From NCBI GenBank assembly GCA_029859645.1, contig JAOUCS010000019.1, forward strand, positions 1-40,777: a stretch of 40,777 bases of DNA, written 5' to 3'. Numbering within the stretch: position 1 is the stretch's first letter; the number at the start of each line of letters is the position of its first letter. The translations under genes and the position numbers were made by a program. This document shows, one piece after another, positions 7,878-17,216 of this stretch. The DNA comes from Lysobacterales bacterium. GTDB taxonomy: Bacteria > Pseudomonadota > Gammaproteobacteria > Xanthomonadales > SZUA-36. The notes beneath the pieces were generated by a model. The model was given only the letters and a program-made list of their open reading frames with translations. It searched no databases and was not told where the DNA came from.

Positions 7878-9956
7878 ATGCGATACAAGGCGTTTATCAG
7901 CTACAGTCATTCTGATCGCGATTGGAGCGCCTGGCTTCAGCGGTCGCTGGAAGGTTATCGTGTGCCCAAAAGACTGGTGGGCAGCAAGGGTGAGTTTGGC
8001 CCGGTGCCGCAGCGCCTGACGCCCATATTCCGCGATCGCGAAGATCTGCCGTCCGCTTCTGACCTGACCTCAAAGGTCGGAAAAGAACTGGAGTCCTCCG
8101 AAGCGCTGATCGTGATCTGCTCGCCGGCCGCCGCCCGCTCGAAGTGGGTCAACGAAGAAATCCGCTTATTCAGGAGACAGGGTCGCGAAGACCGGATATT
8201 TGCACTGATTGTTGACGGTGACCCCCAGCCGCAAGACCCGGATCAGCAATGTTTTCCTTCAGCGCTTTTGGTCAATGCTGACGGCAGCCCGTGCGAACCC
8301 CTGGCGGCAGACGCACGCAAGTGGGCGGATGGGAAACTTCTCGCCAAGCTCAAAATTGTTTCAGGCATCCTCGGTATCCGTCTTGATGAACTGCGCCGGC
8401 GAAATATGCAGCGTAGCCGGCGAAACCGGACTATTGCCGGTGTTTCCGCGCTTGCGATGATCGTATTGACGGCCACACTCGTATTTACCACCTTGAGTTC
8501 CCAGAAAGCGGCGCGCCTGCAACGCACGAACACCGAGGAGCTGTTGAGTTACATGCTCGGCAACCTGAAGCGGCTGGATCCTATCGTCGGCCTTGAGGTA
8601 CTCGACCGCGAAGATGCTGAACACCAGGCTTATGTTCGGTCGCTTGGGTTCGATCAAATGGACAATACACAGCTGATCGAAAAAGGCATGGCGTTGCGAG
8701 AAGAGGGCCTGGATGATCACGATCGCGGTCAATTGAAAGAGGCGCTGGGGCACTTCAGCCAGTCCCGCGCGGCTTTTGTCGAGTTACACCAGCGCGAGGG
8801 CAGCACCCGCCAGGCTCTGTTTGAATTAGGGCAGGCCGAGTTCTGGGTGGGATACGTTTATTTAGACATGGGAAAATTGGATGAGGCGGAGGAACGGTTT
8901 ACCCGCTACGGAGTCATTTCCCGCCGACTGGTGGATGCTTATCCCAATGACGCTGCCATGGTGATGGAACTGGCCTATACACTAACCAACCTGGGAGCGG
9001 TGGAGCGTGCACGTACCAATCCGGATTCGGACAGGGCTTTGCGGCTGACACAGTCAGCGCTGCAATACAACCAGGTGGCCCTGGTGTTGGATCCGGGCAA
9101 TGATTCCTACCGTGAAGGACTGGCAGCCAAGTTGGCATTCATGGCCGATGCATGGATGGAAAGTTGCGACCTTGGTAAAGCCATCGATTTCAGACAGCAG
9201 AATGTCGATATTGCCAGGGAATTTTACCAACGATCACCGCAGAATACCGATTTGATGCTGGAACTCGCTTTCTCCCTGTCTGGCCTGGCAGCGGTGCAAA
9301 GGCGAATTCCGATTACAGACCAGGCGTTGGACAATCTGCGCTATTCGCGTGACCTGCTGCTCGAAGCTTACGAAGCAGATAATCAGAACCCGGTGTTTAG
9401 ACTGCGGGCCATGATGCGCGATCTCCGGATATTGAAAATACGGGTTTGGGAAGAATCCCCGGAAGATATCTGGCAGGAAATGATCGCATTCACACAGGAG
9501 ATGGAGCGCATCGAGAGTTCTGCTTCGCTGCCTGAATTTGGTATGAATATCGAGTACGCGCTTTTCTTTTACGATGTATCGCTGGTCGCGTCGGAATTGA
9601 ATAAACCCCAGGAAGCTGAATGGTATTTGACGGAATCTATGGATCGCCTGGCTGCGCTGGTCAAAGAACAGCCTGATTACCGGTCAGCCAGGAACATGCT
9701 GGCCAAGGTCTGGATCGAATACTGGTTTCGGCATGGCAAGCTGCCAGGCGAGGAGGCTGCAAACCTGCTGCAGGATTACCTCGTTGATCCGGAAGAAGCG
9801 ACCAGCTGTGACGATGCAAGCCTGGCGGCCAGGCTGGAAATCATGCGCGGTAACAAAACCCTGGCAAAGAACTATACTTCTTACTTACTGGGGAAAGGTT
9901 TTTTTGAACCGGAGTTCGTAGCATTTTGTAAAAAGCATGCTTTATGTGACTATTAG
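7878..9956 (+). CDS. TIR-domain protein with one membrane helix and C-terminal TPR-like region
   Basis: Probable signalling enzyme: TIR domains of this bacterial type cleave NAD+ and can make cyclic ADP-ribose-like messengers. The ATG at 7878 (692 residues) puts KAFISYSHSD right at the N-terminus; a GTG at 7869 would add 3 residues. The TIR domain (about 1-120) shows FRDREDLP in the loop region and CSPAAARSKWVNEEI, with Trp90 followed by Glu93 and Glu94; Glu94 sits at the position of the catalytic glutamate of NAD-cleaving TIR domains. A very basic stretch (RRRNMQRSRRNR) precedes one hydrophobic helix at about 185-206, so the TIR should be cytoplasmic and the rest periplasmic. Residues about 265-450 form helical TPR-like repeats. 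It leads a three-gene module with the next two genes. The NADase role and topology are inferred. Confidence 0.85.
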   Translation: MRYKAFISYSHSDRDWSAWLQRSLEGYRVPKRLVGSKGEFGPVPQRLTPIFRDREDLPSASDLTSKVGKELESSEALIVICSPAAARSKWVNEEIRLFRRQGREDRIFALIVDGDPQPQDPDQQCFPSALLVNADGSPCEPLAADARKWADGKLLAKLKIVSGILGIRLDELRRRNMQRSRRNRTIAGVSALAMIVLTATLVFTTLSSQKAARLQRTNTEELLSYMLGNLKRLDPIVGLEVLDREDAEHQAYVRSLGFDQMDNTQLIEKGMALREEGLDDHDRGQLKEALGHFSQSRAAFVELHQREGSTRQALFELGQAEFWVGYVYLDMGKLDEAEERFTRYGVISRRLVDAYPNDAAMVMELAYTLTNLGAVERARTNPDSDRALRLTQSALQYNQVALVLDPGNDSYREGLAAKLAFMADAWMESCDLGKAIDFRQQNVDIAREFYQRSPQNTDLMLELAFSLSGLAAVQRRIPITDQALDNLRYSRDLLLEAYEADNQNPVFRLRAMMRDLRILKIRVWEESPEDIWQEMIAFTQEMERIESSASLPEFGMNIEYALFFYDVSLVASELNKPQEAEWYLTESMDRLAALVKEQPDYRSARNMLAKVWIEYWFRHGKLPGEEAANLLQDYLVDPEEATSCDDASLAARLEIMRGNKTLAKNYTSYLLGKGFFEPEFVAFCKKHALCDY

Positions 9957-9982
9957 GACGTTTGATAATCGGAGAACTTAAG

Positions 9983-10507
9983 ATGACAAGTGGAAAAAAA
10001 ATAACAGGTCTGGGCTTTTTGCTGCTGTCCAGCCTCGTGTTAAGTACTTCAGCGTGGGCAGTCAATGTCACACTCGAAGTCGATGAAAGTGTTAACCCGC
10101 CAAGTTTGTATGTCGTCAACAACAATGCCCAGTGTGCAGGTGGACCGATCGATTGCATCGAAGTTGAAAGTGGTTCGCAGCCGCACATGATGTTCAAGCT
10201 CCTGCGGGCCTGCCAGCCGGGGGGGCCGTTATGGGGTCTCAGCGGGTTCTATGTCATGGAAGAGGAGAAAAACTGGCCTGCGCCTTTGGACAGCGGCACT
10301 GCAGGCGAGTTTTGTGCTAATTCGGGTACGGGTAAAGTTGACATGAACAGCTGCGGTAACAATCAGAGAGATGATCAACTCAAGATCAAGAATTACAACC
10401 GCACGCCAGGTACCGTCTACTACATGGTCGAGGCAAAACATTGCACAGACTCGGGTCGGAGCCCCATCCACCTGGATCCTGAAATCCGGAACAGGGGGGG
10501 CAACTAA
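9983..10507 (+). CDS. Small exported six-cysteine protein of unknown function
   Basis: A 174-residue protein I cannot assign to a family. The start at ATG 9983 is set by GGAGA at 9971-9975, seven bases upstream; a TTG at 9962 in frame is not needed. The N-terminus is a clear signal peptide (lysine pair, GLGFLLLSSLVLSTSAWA, then VNVTLEV). The mature part has exactly six cysteines spread along its length, suggesting three disulfides in the periplasm or outside the cell. Two further features are a run of small residues around GPLWGLSGFYVMEEEKNW and a C-terminal tail with no second membrane helix. It lies 26 bp after the TIR gene and 15 bp before the SLOG gene, so it is probably co-expressed with them and may meet the predicted periplasmic TPR part of the TIR protein. 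Confidence 0.75.
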   Translation: MTSGKKITGLGFLLLSSLVLSTSAWAVNVTLEVDESVNPPSLYVVNNNAQCAGGPIDCIEVESGSQPHMMFKLLRACQPGGPLWGLSGFYVMEEEKNWPAPLDSGTAGEFCANSGTGKVDMNSCGNNQRDDQLKIKNYNRTPGTVYYMVEAKHCTDSGRSPIHLDPEIRNRGGN

Positions 10508-10522
10508 GCCGGTTCATCGTTT

Positions 10523-12208
10523 ATGCAACTCAGCATCGGTGTTACAGGTCACCGTGATCTGGTAGAACAGGAATGGCCTGCGCTCGAGCGACGAGTGCAG
10601 GCTTTTTTTGATGAGCTGGAAAAACATTTTCCCGATCTTGAGCTCGAGTTGCTCAGCGCTCTGGCGGAAGGTGCGGATCGCCTGGTTGCATCGGTCGCTT
10701 TGGAACGCGGCATTCCCATAATTGCCGTTTTGCCCATGCAACAATCGGAATATGAGTCTGATTTTGAAGCGGCTGAATCCCTCGAAGAATTCCGCTTGAT
10801 GCTGGGCCGGGCGCAGCAGGTCATTGAATTACCGAACATGGCCGGCAAGGTGCAGATGGACCGGGACAGCCAGTACGCGCAATTGGGCGTGTTTATCTCC
10901 AATCATTGCCAGGTGCTGCTGGCCTTGTGGGATGGCAGATTGTCCGACGCGCTGGGCGGAACCGCCCACGTAGTGCTTTATCATACGACCGGCCTGATGG
11001 AAGGTTACCAGGGCGACCTGTCACCGGCCAGGTTGCTGGCAGACAATGAAAATGACCTCGTTTTCCATATCGTCTGTTCCCGCGATAGGCCGGATGGGCG
11101 ACCAATTGGCGGTCTGTCGCCGCTGGAATCCGCCTGGTTCAGCAGTCGCGAGAACGGTAAGCGCACTGTCGATATGCCGGAGGCTTACCGCCTGCAACTG
11201 CAGCGCATGGAGCGCTTTACCCGGGACTGGAAAGACAAGCAATCAATCGTTCGGAACCGAAGCTCCAGCCTGCTCAACGGTAAGCCCGATCTGCCACTGC
11301 CTACCGGTGCGGAACAAACCAACCACTTGTTCAGGGCCGCGGACGGCCTCGCCATTCATTATCAGCAACGCGTAAACAGCAGCCTGCGGGCGATCCATCT
11401 GCTGGCAGTCATGATGGGCCTGGTTTTCCTCGTATATTCGGAATTTGACGGTCCGGGTTACATGGTGCTGACGTTCCTGGGTTTGTTTTTCGGCGGCGTG
11501 GCCATTCACATTATCGGTGGGAGCCGCGAATGGCACCGTAAATACCTGGATTACCGGGCCCTGGCTGAAGGTCTGCGGGTACAGTTTTACTGGAATCTGT
11601 CCGGTGTGGTCGATACCGGGTCCGCAGGGTTTGCCTATGACAACTTCCTGCAAACTCAGGACGTGGACCTGGGCTGGATCCGGCATGTCATGCGCCAGGC
11701 CAGCATGAGCCGCGCGCGCGGCCAGTCACCCGATCCGGGCTGGGTACCCTGGGTCATCGCTGAATGGATCGGTGGCCCCGGAAAAGGCCGTGGACAACTT
11801 TCCTATTACTCCCGCAAGCAAGTACACAATACATCCCGTTTTCGCAGAACCCAGATGCTGGGCAACCTGTGTCTTTGGGCTGGCATTACGATCGCCATCC
11901 TGTTGTATTTGCTGGGCAACGAAGGCGACGAGGAACAACGCCGCATCCTGCTGGTGTTGATGGGTGTTCTGCCGTTGGTTGCCGGTATCTGGGACGCATA
12001 TGCCCACAAGAAAGCGGAAAAAGAGCTGATCAAGCAATACGGTTTCATGAGTCGCGTGTTCGGCAAGGCCAGGAAGCTGCTCGATGAATCGGGCGATCTC
12101 CAGTTTCAGCGCCAGGTGCTGAAAGCGCTTGGCCAGGCGGCGCTCGATGAAGGCGCCGAATGGTTGTTGATGCACCGCGAACGACCGCTGGAACACGGCC
12201 GGCTCTGA
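10523..12208 (+). CDS. SLOG-domain protein with four membrane segments (SLATT-like effector architecture)
   Basis: A 561-residue membrane protein. Residues 1-150 form a SLOG (Rossmann-like nucleotide-binding) domain: IGVTGHRD at 5-12, ALAEGADRL at 46-54, and VLLALWDG at 131-138, the three motifs expected for ligand or nucleotide binding. Two hydrophobic pairs follow: about 290-305 with 313-331, and about 446-465 with 474-490, each pair followed by a helical stretch (REWHRKYLDYRALAEGLR and KKAEKELIKQYGFMSR). This matches the two-helix SLATT effector pattern, here doubled. SLOG domains sense TIR-made messengers in Thoeris-type systems, so this may be the pore-forming effector for the TIR protein two genes upstream; that role is inference. 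No clear ribosome binding site precedes the ATG. Confidence 0.82.
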   Translation: MQLSIGVTGHRDLVEQEWPALERRVQAFFDELEKHFPDLELELLSALAEGADRLVASVALERGIPIIAVLPMQQSEYESDFEAAESLEEFRLMLGRAQQVIELPNMAGKVQMDRDSQYAQLGVFISNHCQVLLALWDGRLSDALGGTAHVVLYHTTGLMEGYQGDLSPARLLADNENDLVFHIVCSRDRPDGRPIGGLSPLESAWFSSRENGKRTVDMPEAYRLQLQRMERFTRDWKDKQSIVRNRSSSLLNGKPDLPLPTGAEQTNHLFRAADGLAIHYQQRVNSSLRAIHLLAVMMGLVFLVYSEFDGPGYMVLTFLGLFFGGVAIHIIGGSREWHRKYLDYRALAEGLRVQFYWNLSGVVDTGSAGFAYDNFLQTQDVDLGWIRHVMRQASMSRARGQSPDPGWVPWVIAEWIGGPGKGRGQLSYYSRKQVHNTSRFRRTQMLGNLCLWAGITIAILLYLLGNEGDEEQRRILLVLMGVLPLVAGIWDAYAHKKAEKELIKQYGFMSRVFGKARKLLDESGDLQFQRQVLKALGQAALDEGAEWLLMHRERPLEHGRL

Positions 12209-12239
12209 TAGATTTTGCTCGTTATGCGTGAAGCCTCGA

Positions 12240-12743
12240 TCAATCGTCCAATTTGGGTATCACCAGTTCCTGGCCGGGAAATATCTGGTCCGGATTATCG
12301 AGTAAACCGGTATTGGCCTCGAAGATTTTCATGTACTTCGAACCTTCGCCATAGTGCTGCTCAGAAATTTTCCACAAGGTGTCGCCCGATTGCACGGTGT
12401 AGGTAGCGCTTTCCGCGGCGGCTCCGGTCTCTATGGCAGGCTCATCCCGTTCCGAGACCTCCGGCGCCGTCGTGACCGCATCAGTTTCAGGAGTGGCCAC
12501 GGTCATATTGTCCTGAACCGTGTTGATCCCGGGTGCGGTGGCCAGGATATCGAGGATTTTCTGCCGGTCGTTCTCGTGGGCAATTTCGCCGGAAACGGTG
12601 ATCGAGGCCGTTCCAAATCCAAAATGCAATCCACTGGGGTCAAGACCCGCATTCCTCAAAAGCTGGCTGGGGCTGGTGGTGACGTCACTTTCGCTTTCGT
12701 CCCTGGAACCGAAAGCATTCTTGATTGAATCGAAAATACCCAT
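12240..12743 (-). CDS. BON and LysM domain protein (Kbp/YgaU-like)
   Basis: A 167-residue protein of the YgaU/Kbp type, in which a BON domain precedes a LysM domain; the E. coli relative binds potassium. The N-terminus (MGIFDSIKNAFG) is not a signal peptide, as in that family. The BON region spans about residues 22-85 (VSGEIAHENDRQKILDILATAPG), followed by a low-complexity Thr/Glu/Ala linker, then LysM at about 113-164 (YTVQSGDTLWKISEQHYG, NPDQIFPGQELVIP). A good ribosome binding site (GGAG) precedes the ATG, and a strong GC-rich hairpin lies just upstream. It is convergent with the SLOG gene, 31 bp away, and lies downstream of acs on the same strand. Confidence 0.88.
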   Translation of the reverse strand: MGIFDSIKNAFGSRDESESDVTTSPSQLLRNAGLDPSGLHFGFGTASITVSGEIAHENDRQKILDILATAPGINTVQDNMTVATPETDAVTTAPEVSERDEPAIETGAAAESATYTVQSGDTLWKISEQHYGEGSKYMKIFEANTGLLDNPDQIFPGQELVIPKLDD

Positions 12744-12764
12744 GCCTGTCTCCTGTCCTTCGAA

Positions 12765-12784
12765 GCCGCCCCGGATGGGGCGGC
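12765..12784 (-). repeat. Perfect 8-bp GC hairpin in the acs to LysM gene spacer
   Basis: GCCGCCCC and its exact inverse complement flank a 4-base loop. On the minus strand it lies after the acs stop and about 20 bases before the LysM gene start, but no run of T follows, so it is not a classic intrinsic terminator. It could protect the end of the acs message or shape the leader of the LysM message. Only the inverted repeat itself is seen. Confidence 0.5.
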
Positions 12785-12843
12785 CAATAAATTATACAGG
12801 TGTCAGAGAAGGCGCGCTTCCCGGCTGCCAGACCGCTCCCGGT

Positions 12844-14793
12844 CTAGCGATTCATCCGGTGGTCAACCAGCTGCTGGACGACTTCAGGTTCTGCAAGCGT
12901 GGATGTGTCACCCAGGTTACCGTAGTCGTTCGCGGCAATTTTACGCAGGATGCGACGCATGATTTTGCCAGACCGGGTTTTTGGCAGCCCTGGAGCCCAC
13001 TGCAGAAGGTCCGGTGTGGCAATGGGACCGATTTCCTTGCGAACCCATTTGCGCAGCTCGGCCCGCAACTCTTCGGTCGGCTCCTCACCCTTGACCAGCG
13101 TAATGTAGGCGTAAATACCCTCACCTTTGATGTCGTGGGGATAACCCACGACCGCAGCTTCGGCAACTGCCTCGTGTGCCACCAGGGCGCTCTCGATTTC
13201 AGCGGTACCCAGGCGATGTCCGGAGACGTTGAGGACATCATCTACGCGACCGGTAATCCAGTAATAGCCGTCCTCGTCGCGGCGCGCGCCATCACCGGTG
13301 AAATAGGTGCCGGGGATCGTGGAGAAATACGTATCGACGAACCGCTGGTGATCGCCGTACACCGTCCGCATCTGTCCAGGCCAGCTGTCAGTTATGACCA
13401 GCAAGCCTTCGGTGGCTCCCTCGGTTGGCATGGGGTTACCTTTTTCATCGTAGAGTGCAGGCATGACGCCCGGGAGGGGCTTGGTAGCGGAGCCGGGTTT
13501 CAGATCAGTGGCGCCAGGTAGCGGGCTGATCAGGATGCCGCCGGTTTCCGTTTGCCACCAGGTATCTACGATGGGGCAACGGCCGTCACCCACGACGTGG
13601 TAGTACCAATCCCAGGCTTCGGGATTGATCGGCTCTCCCACCGAGCCTAAAAGCCGCAGGGACTTGCGGGAGGTGGCCTTGACCGGTTCTTCACCTTCAC
13701 GCATCAGGGCGCGAATGGCGGTTGGGGCCGTGTAACAGATGTTTACATCATGCTTGTCGCAGACTTGCCAGAACCTGCTGGAGTTCGGGTAATTTGGTAC
13801 GCCTTCGAACATCATGGTCGTGGCGCCGTTGGCCAGGGGCCCATAAACGATATAGCTGTGGCCGGTCACCCAGCCAACATCGGCGGTGCACCAGTAAATA
13901 TCGCCGTCGTGATAATCGAACACCACTTCATGGGTATAGGAAGCGTATACCATGTAGCCGCCGGTGGTATGCAGAACACCCTTGGGCTTGCCGGTCGAAC
14001 CGGAAGTATAGAGTATGAACAGGGGGTCCTCGGCCTTCATTTCCTCTGCCGGGCAGACTGCATCCACAGTTGCTGCCTCATCCTCGTACCAGTAGTCTCG
14101 CCCTTCTAACCAATTGACATCGCCACCGGTGTTGCGCACGACGATGACGGATTTAAGGCAATCCGTTACGCCGTCGATTTTGCAGGCAGCATCGACATTG
14201 GCTTTCAGCGGCACAATGCGGCCACCGCGCAAACCCTGGTCAGCTGTAATCACCGTGTTTGAATCGCAATCGATTATGCGGCCTGCCAGCGCATCCGGTG
14301 AAAAACCTCCAAAAACAATGGAGTGCACCGCGCCGATTCGGGCACAAGCGAGCATGGCAACGGCGGCTTCGGGAATCATCGGCATGTAAATAGTGACCCG
14401 GTCACCTTTGCTGACGCCGCGTTTTTTCAGAACATTGGCCATTTTGCCAACACGCTCGTGCAATTCTTTGTAGCTGATGTGAGCGTCGCGCGCCGGATCA
14501 TCTCCTTCCCAGATAATGGCGGTCTGGTCACCACGCGTATCCAGGTGCCGGTCGACGCAGTTGTAACACGCGTTCAGAACACCGTCCTCAAACCAGCGGA
14601 TATGCAGATCTGCCTTGTCGAATGACACGTCCTTGATTTTGTTAGGGAATGTAAACCAGTCCAGCCGCTTGGCGGTTTCGGCCCAGAATGCCTCGTTGTT
14701 ATCTACGGATGACTTGTAAACGCGCTCATACTCGTTTGCATCGATATACGCGCGTTCCTTAAATGATTCGGGTACGGGGTATAAATTGCTCAT
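12844..14793 (-). CDS. acs: Acetyl-coenzyme A synthetase
   Basis: Activates acetate with ATP and CoA to acetyl-CoA through an acetyl-adenylate, allowing growth on or scavenging of acetate. The 649 residues match the family length. Visible motifs are IWEGDDP, the AMP-binding loop [24 protein letters not shown] and [20 protein letters not shown]. The C-terminal [17 protein letters not shown] contains the lysine that is commonly inactivated by acetylation in this family. It is transcribed divergently from the patatin gene with about 150 bp between them. The LysM gene lies 100 bp downstream, separated by a GC hairpin. Confidence 0.97.
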   Translation of the reverse strand: MSNLYPVPESFKERAYIDANEYERVYKSSVDNNEAFWAETAKRLDWFTFPNKIKDVSFDKADLHIRWFEDGVLNACYNCVDRHLDTRGDQTAIIWEGDDPARDAHISYKELHERVGKMANVLKKRGVSKGDRVTIYMPMIPEAAVAMLACARIGAVHSIVFGGFSPDALAGRIIDCDSNTVITADQGLRGGRIVPLKANVDAACKIDGVTDCLKSVIVVRNTGGDVNWLEGRDYWYEDEAATVDAVCPAEEMKAEDPLFILYTSGSTGKPKGVLHTTGGYMVYASYTHEVVFDYHDGDIYWCTADVGWVTGHSYIVYGPLANGATTMMFEGVPNYPNSSRFWQVCDKHDVNICYTAPTAIRALMREGEEPVKATSRKSLRLLGSVGEPINPEAWDWYYHVVGDGRCPIVDTWWQTETGGILISPLPGATDLKPGSATKPLPGVMPALYDEKGNPMPTEGATEGLLVITDSWPGQMRTVYGDHQRFVDTYFSTIPGTYFTGDGARRDEDGYYWITGRVDDVLNVSGHRLGTAEIESALVAHEAVAEAAVVGYPHDIKGEGIYAYITLVKGEEPTEELRAELRKWVRKEIGPIATPDLLQWAPGLPKTRSGKIMRRILRKIAANDYGNLGDTSTLAEPEVVQQLVDHRMNR

Positions 14794-14906
14794 TTTTTAA
14801 CCTTTCCGGTGTTTGAGATGGCCATATTCTAGCGGTAGTTTTAAAACCTTTTCATGTCCCTGATCAGGTTCTGGGCATTCCATGGCCGGCAATCAGGGGT
14901 CTACAT

Positions 14907-14912
14907 TATAAT
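14907..14912 (+). promoter_or_regulatory. Candidate -10 box (TATAAT) for the patatin gene
   Basis: A perfect TATAAT lies 31 bases before the ATG at 14944. The -35 region 17 bases upstream is poor, so an activator may be needed. If used, transcription would start near 14919, which rules out the upstream in-frame ATG at 14854 and supports the start at 14944 that gives a signal peptide. Confidence 0.4.
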
Positions 14913-14943
14913 CACAGGCTCAGCTTACTTGCCGGTAGTCCAG

Positions 14944-17154
14944 ATGATGTTTTCCAGGTTCGTTGCTCTATTGATGATTTTCCTTTGCTTCACTCCGGTT
15001 CCGGTCCTGGCGAAGGAACAGGAGGGACGACCGAAAATTGGCCTGGTTCTCAGCGGTGGTGGTGCACGGGGCGGAGCCCATGTCGGGGTTCTGAAAGCGC
15101 TCGAAGAAATGAACGTACCGATCGACTTTGTTGCCGGCACCAGCATGGGAGCTATTATCGGAGGGCTTTATGCGTCCGGCTATTCAGCGGATGAGATTGA
15201 AAAACTCCTGATTGAAACAGACTGGAAAAAAGCGTTGACGGATAAACCGGCCCGTCGCGACCGGACCATGCGGAAAAAGGATCTCGAACGCCAGTTCCTG
15301 ATTCCTTACCGGATCGGATTCAACAAGGGCAGCCTGCAATTACCGCTCGGGGTGATCGAGGGGCAACATCTGGACCAGGTTTTTCATCAGATGTTACTGC
15401 CGGTGGTGGGCATCAATGATTTTGATGATTTGCCGCTCCCCTTCAGGGCGATTGCTACCGACCTGGTGACGGGAGAGGCTGTGGTGCTCTCATCGGGCAG
15501 TCTGGCCAATTCCCTGCGGGCCAGCATGTCCGTGCCCGGTGTGTTCGCACCGGTAAAGATAGATGGCAGATTGCTGGTGGATGGCGGCATGGCCAATAAC
15601 CTGCCCGTCAACATCGTGCGGGAGATGGGCGCTGATATCGTAATCGCGGTAGACATTTCCACGCCACTGCTGACCGAGGAGCAGTTGACTTCTATTCTGA
15701 GCGTCACGGAACAGCTCACCAGTTTCCTGACGCGAAGGGCCACGGAAGCCCAGATCGCATTGCTTGGTGACCAGGATATTCTGCTGGTTCCAGACCTGGG
15801 CGGGTTCAGCTCCACCAATTTTGAAGGAGCGGACCAAATCATCCCGATCGGCTACGAGGCAGCGAAGGCTGCCCGGACGCAGCTGAGTGGGCTTTCACAT
15901 TCATTGGAAAGTCCAGCTGTTCCCTCCCAGCGTATGAACCAGTCAGACTTTATCGTTCAGTACATTGAAATCGATAACGGCTCCGTGCTGAATGACGAGC
16001 TGATTCGTTCACGACTGGATGTCGAACTGGGCGACCCCATAGACCTGGATGCGCTCGACGAGAGCGTGGACAGGATTTACAGCCTGGACGTGTTTGAATC
16101 CGTGACTTACGACCTTGCCGTGAACGAGAAAGGTGAGCGGGGCGTCGTAGTCCATGCCATTCCTCGCAGCTGGGGGCCTAATTACCTGCAATTTGGCCTG
16201 GAGCTTTCGAGTGATTTTTCCGAGTTTTCGGATTTTAAACTGGGTGCAGCGTATACGCGTAACGCGCTCAATAGCCTGGGTGGTGAGCTGCGGGTGATTG
16301 GCTCGCTGGGCAGGCAGGACCAGGTCAGTTTTGATTTTTACCAGCCCATTGATCTCAAGGCCAAGTGGTTTGTCGAGCCCCGTGTTTACTGGCGGCGGCA
16401 AAATTTCAACCTGTGGCTGGAGGATACTAATATTGCCGAGCTGCAACTCGCGGGTTGGGGTGCGGGTTTTGGTATCGGCCGCAACCTGACTACAACGGAC
16501 CGGCTTTCGTTGAACTACGAGTTTGCGCGCGGCGAAGCTAAAGTCGTAACCGGGGACCCGGGCTTTCCGCTGGATGACCGACTCAGGATTGGCGAGATCG
16601 ATCTCGAATATCTTCACGACGGCCTGGATAACCTGTGGTTTCCAACTTCCGGCTCTCTGCACCGGCTGGTCTATCGCTATGCCTCTGATGAACTGGGTGC
16701 ACCATTTGATTACCAGCAGGCAGCCGCCAACGGCAATCTGGCTTTTTCCCTGGAAAAGAACACAATTATTTTCAGCTACGCACTGGGCTACAGCTTTGAT
16801 GACAAGGCACCCTTCGAACGCTGGTACCGCTTGGGTGGCCTGGGCCGTCTTTCCGGGCTGGCGCCGGACCAGTTATCCGGCCGGCACCTCGGGCTGGCGA
16901 ACGTGGTATATCGGCGACGCATCAACAGCCTGGACCTGCTGCCAGCCTACGCAGGTGCGAGCCTCGAAGCTGGCAATGTCTGGAATTTCAGGGACGATAT
17001 CGCCCTGGATGACCTGAGATATTCGGCAAGTATTTACATTGGCGCTGATACACCGGTTGGACCGGTTTACTTCGCAGTGGGTCATAGCGACAGTGGCGAT
17101 AACGCGGTTTATTTCTACGTGGGTGACCCATTCAACGCCCACAGCTTTGATTAA
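14944..17154 (+). CDS. PlpD-type patatin phospholipase with outer-membrane barrel
   Basis: Self-secreting lipolytic protein of the type Vd autotransporter class. From the ATG at 14944 (736 residues, near the usual length of about 730) there is a signal peptide (FVALLMIFLCFTPVPVLA). A patatin domain follows with the oxyanion motif GGGARGGAHVG (38-48), nucleophile motif GTSMG with Ser67, and Asp213 in VDGG, so the Ser-Asp dyad is complete. Residues about 365-430 look like a single POTRA domain, and about 430-736 form an Omp85-type barrel with alternating strands ending in an aromatic-rich C-terminus (AVYFYVGDPFNAHSFD). An in-frame ATG at 14854 adds 30 residues that block the signal peptide. The family assignment is strong; whether the patatin domain is displayed or released is not visible. 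Confidence 0.92.
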   Translation: MMFSRFVALLMIFLCFTPVPVLAKEQEGRPKIGLVLSGGGARGGAHVGVLKALEEMNVPIDFVAGTSMGAIIGGLYASGYSADEIEKLLIETDWKKALTDKPARRDRTMRKKDLERQFLIPYRIGFNKGSLQLPLGVIEGQHLDQVFHQMLLPVVGINDFDDLPLPFRAIATDLVTGEAVVLSSGSLANSLRASMSVPGVFAPVKIDGRLLVDGGMANNLPVNIVREMGADIVIAVDISTPLLTEEQLTSILSVTEQLTSFLTRRATEAQIALLGDQDILLVPDLGGFSSTNFEGADQIIPIGYEAAKAARTQLSGLSHSLESPAVPSQRMNQSDFIVQYIEIDNGSVLNDELIRSRLDVELGDPIDLDALDESVDRIYSLDVFESVTYDLAVNEKGERGVVVHAIPRSWGPNYLQFGLELSSDFSEFSDFKLGAAYTRNALNSLGGELRVIGSLGRQDQVSFDFYQPIDLKAKWFVEPRVYWRRQNFNLWLEDTNIAELQLAGWGAGFGIGRNLTTTDRLSLNYEFARGEAKVVTGDPGFPLDDRLRIGEIDLEYLHDGLDNLWFPTSGSLHRLVYRYASDELGAPFDYQQAAANGNLAFSLEKNTIIFSYALGYSFDDKAPFERWYRLGGLGRLSGLAPDQLSGRHLGLANVVYRRRINSLDLLPAYAGASLEAGNVWNFRDDIALDDLRYSASIYIGADTPVGPVYFAVGHSDSGDNAVYFYVGDPFNAHSFD

Positions 17155-17216
17155 AATTGAAAGTCATCCTATGATCAGAGAAAGGCATCACACATTCACA
17201 GACAGGAGTTTTCGCC

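Noticed and set aside
7878-12208. Calling the TIR module Thoeris
   Set aside because: No SIR2 or Macro-domain ThsA is present, and the TIR protein carries a membrane helix and TPR region, so the established name would be misleading.
7878-12208. Prophage or transposon origin of the TIR module
   Set aside because: No integrase, transposase, tRNA junction or flanking direct repeat is visible at its borders, and its base composition does not stand out by eye.
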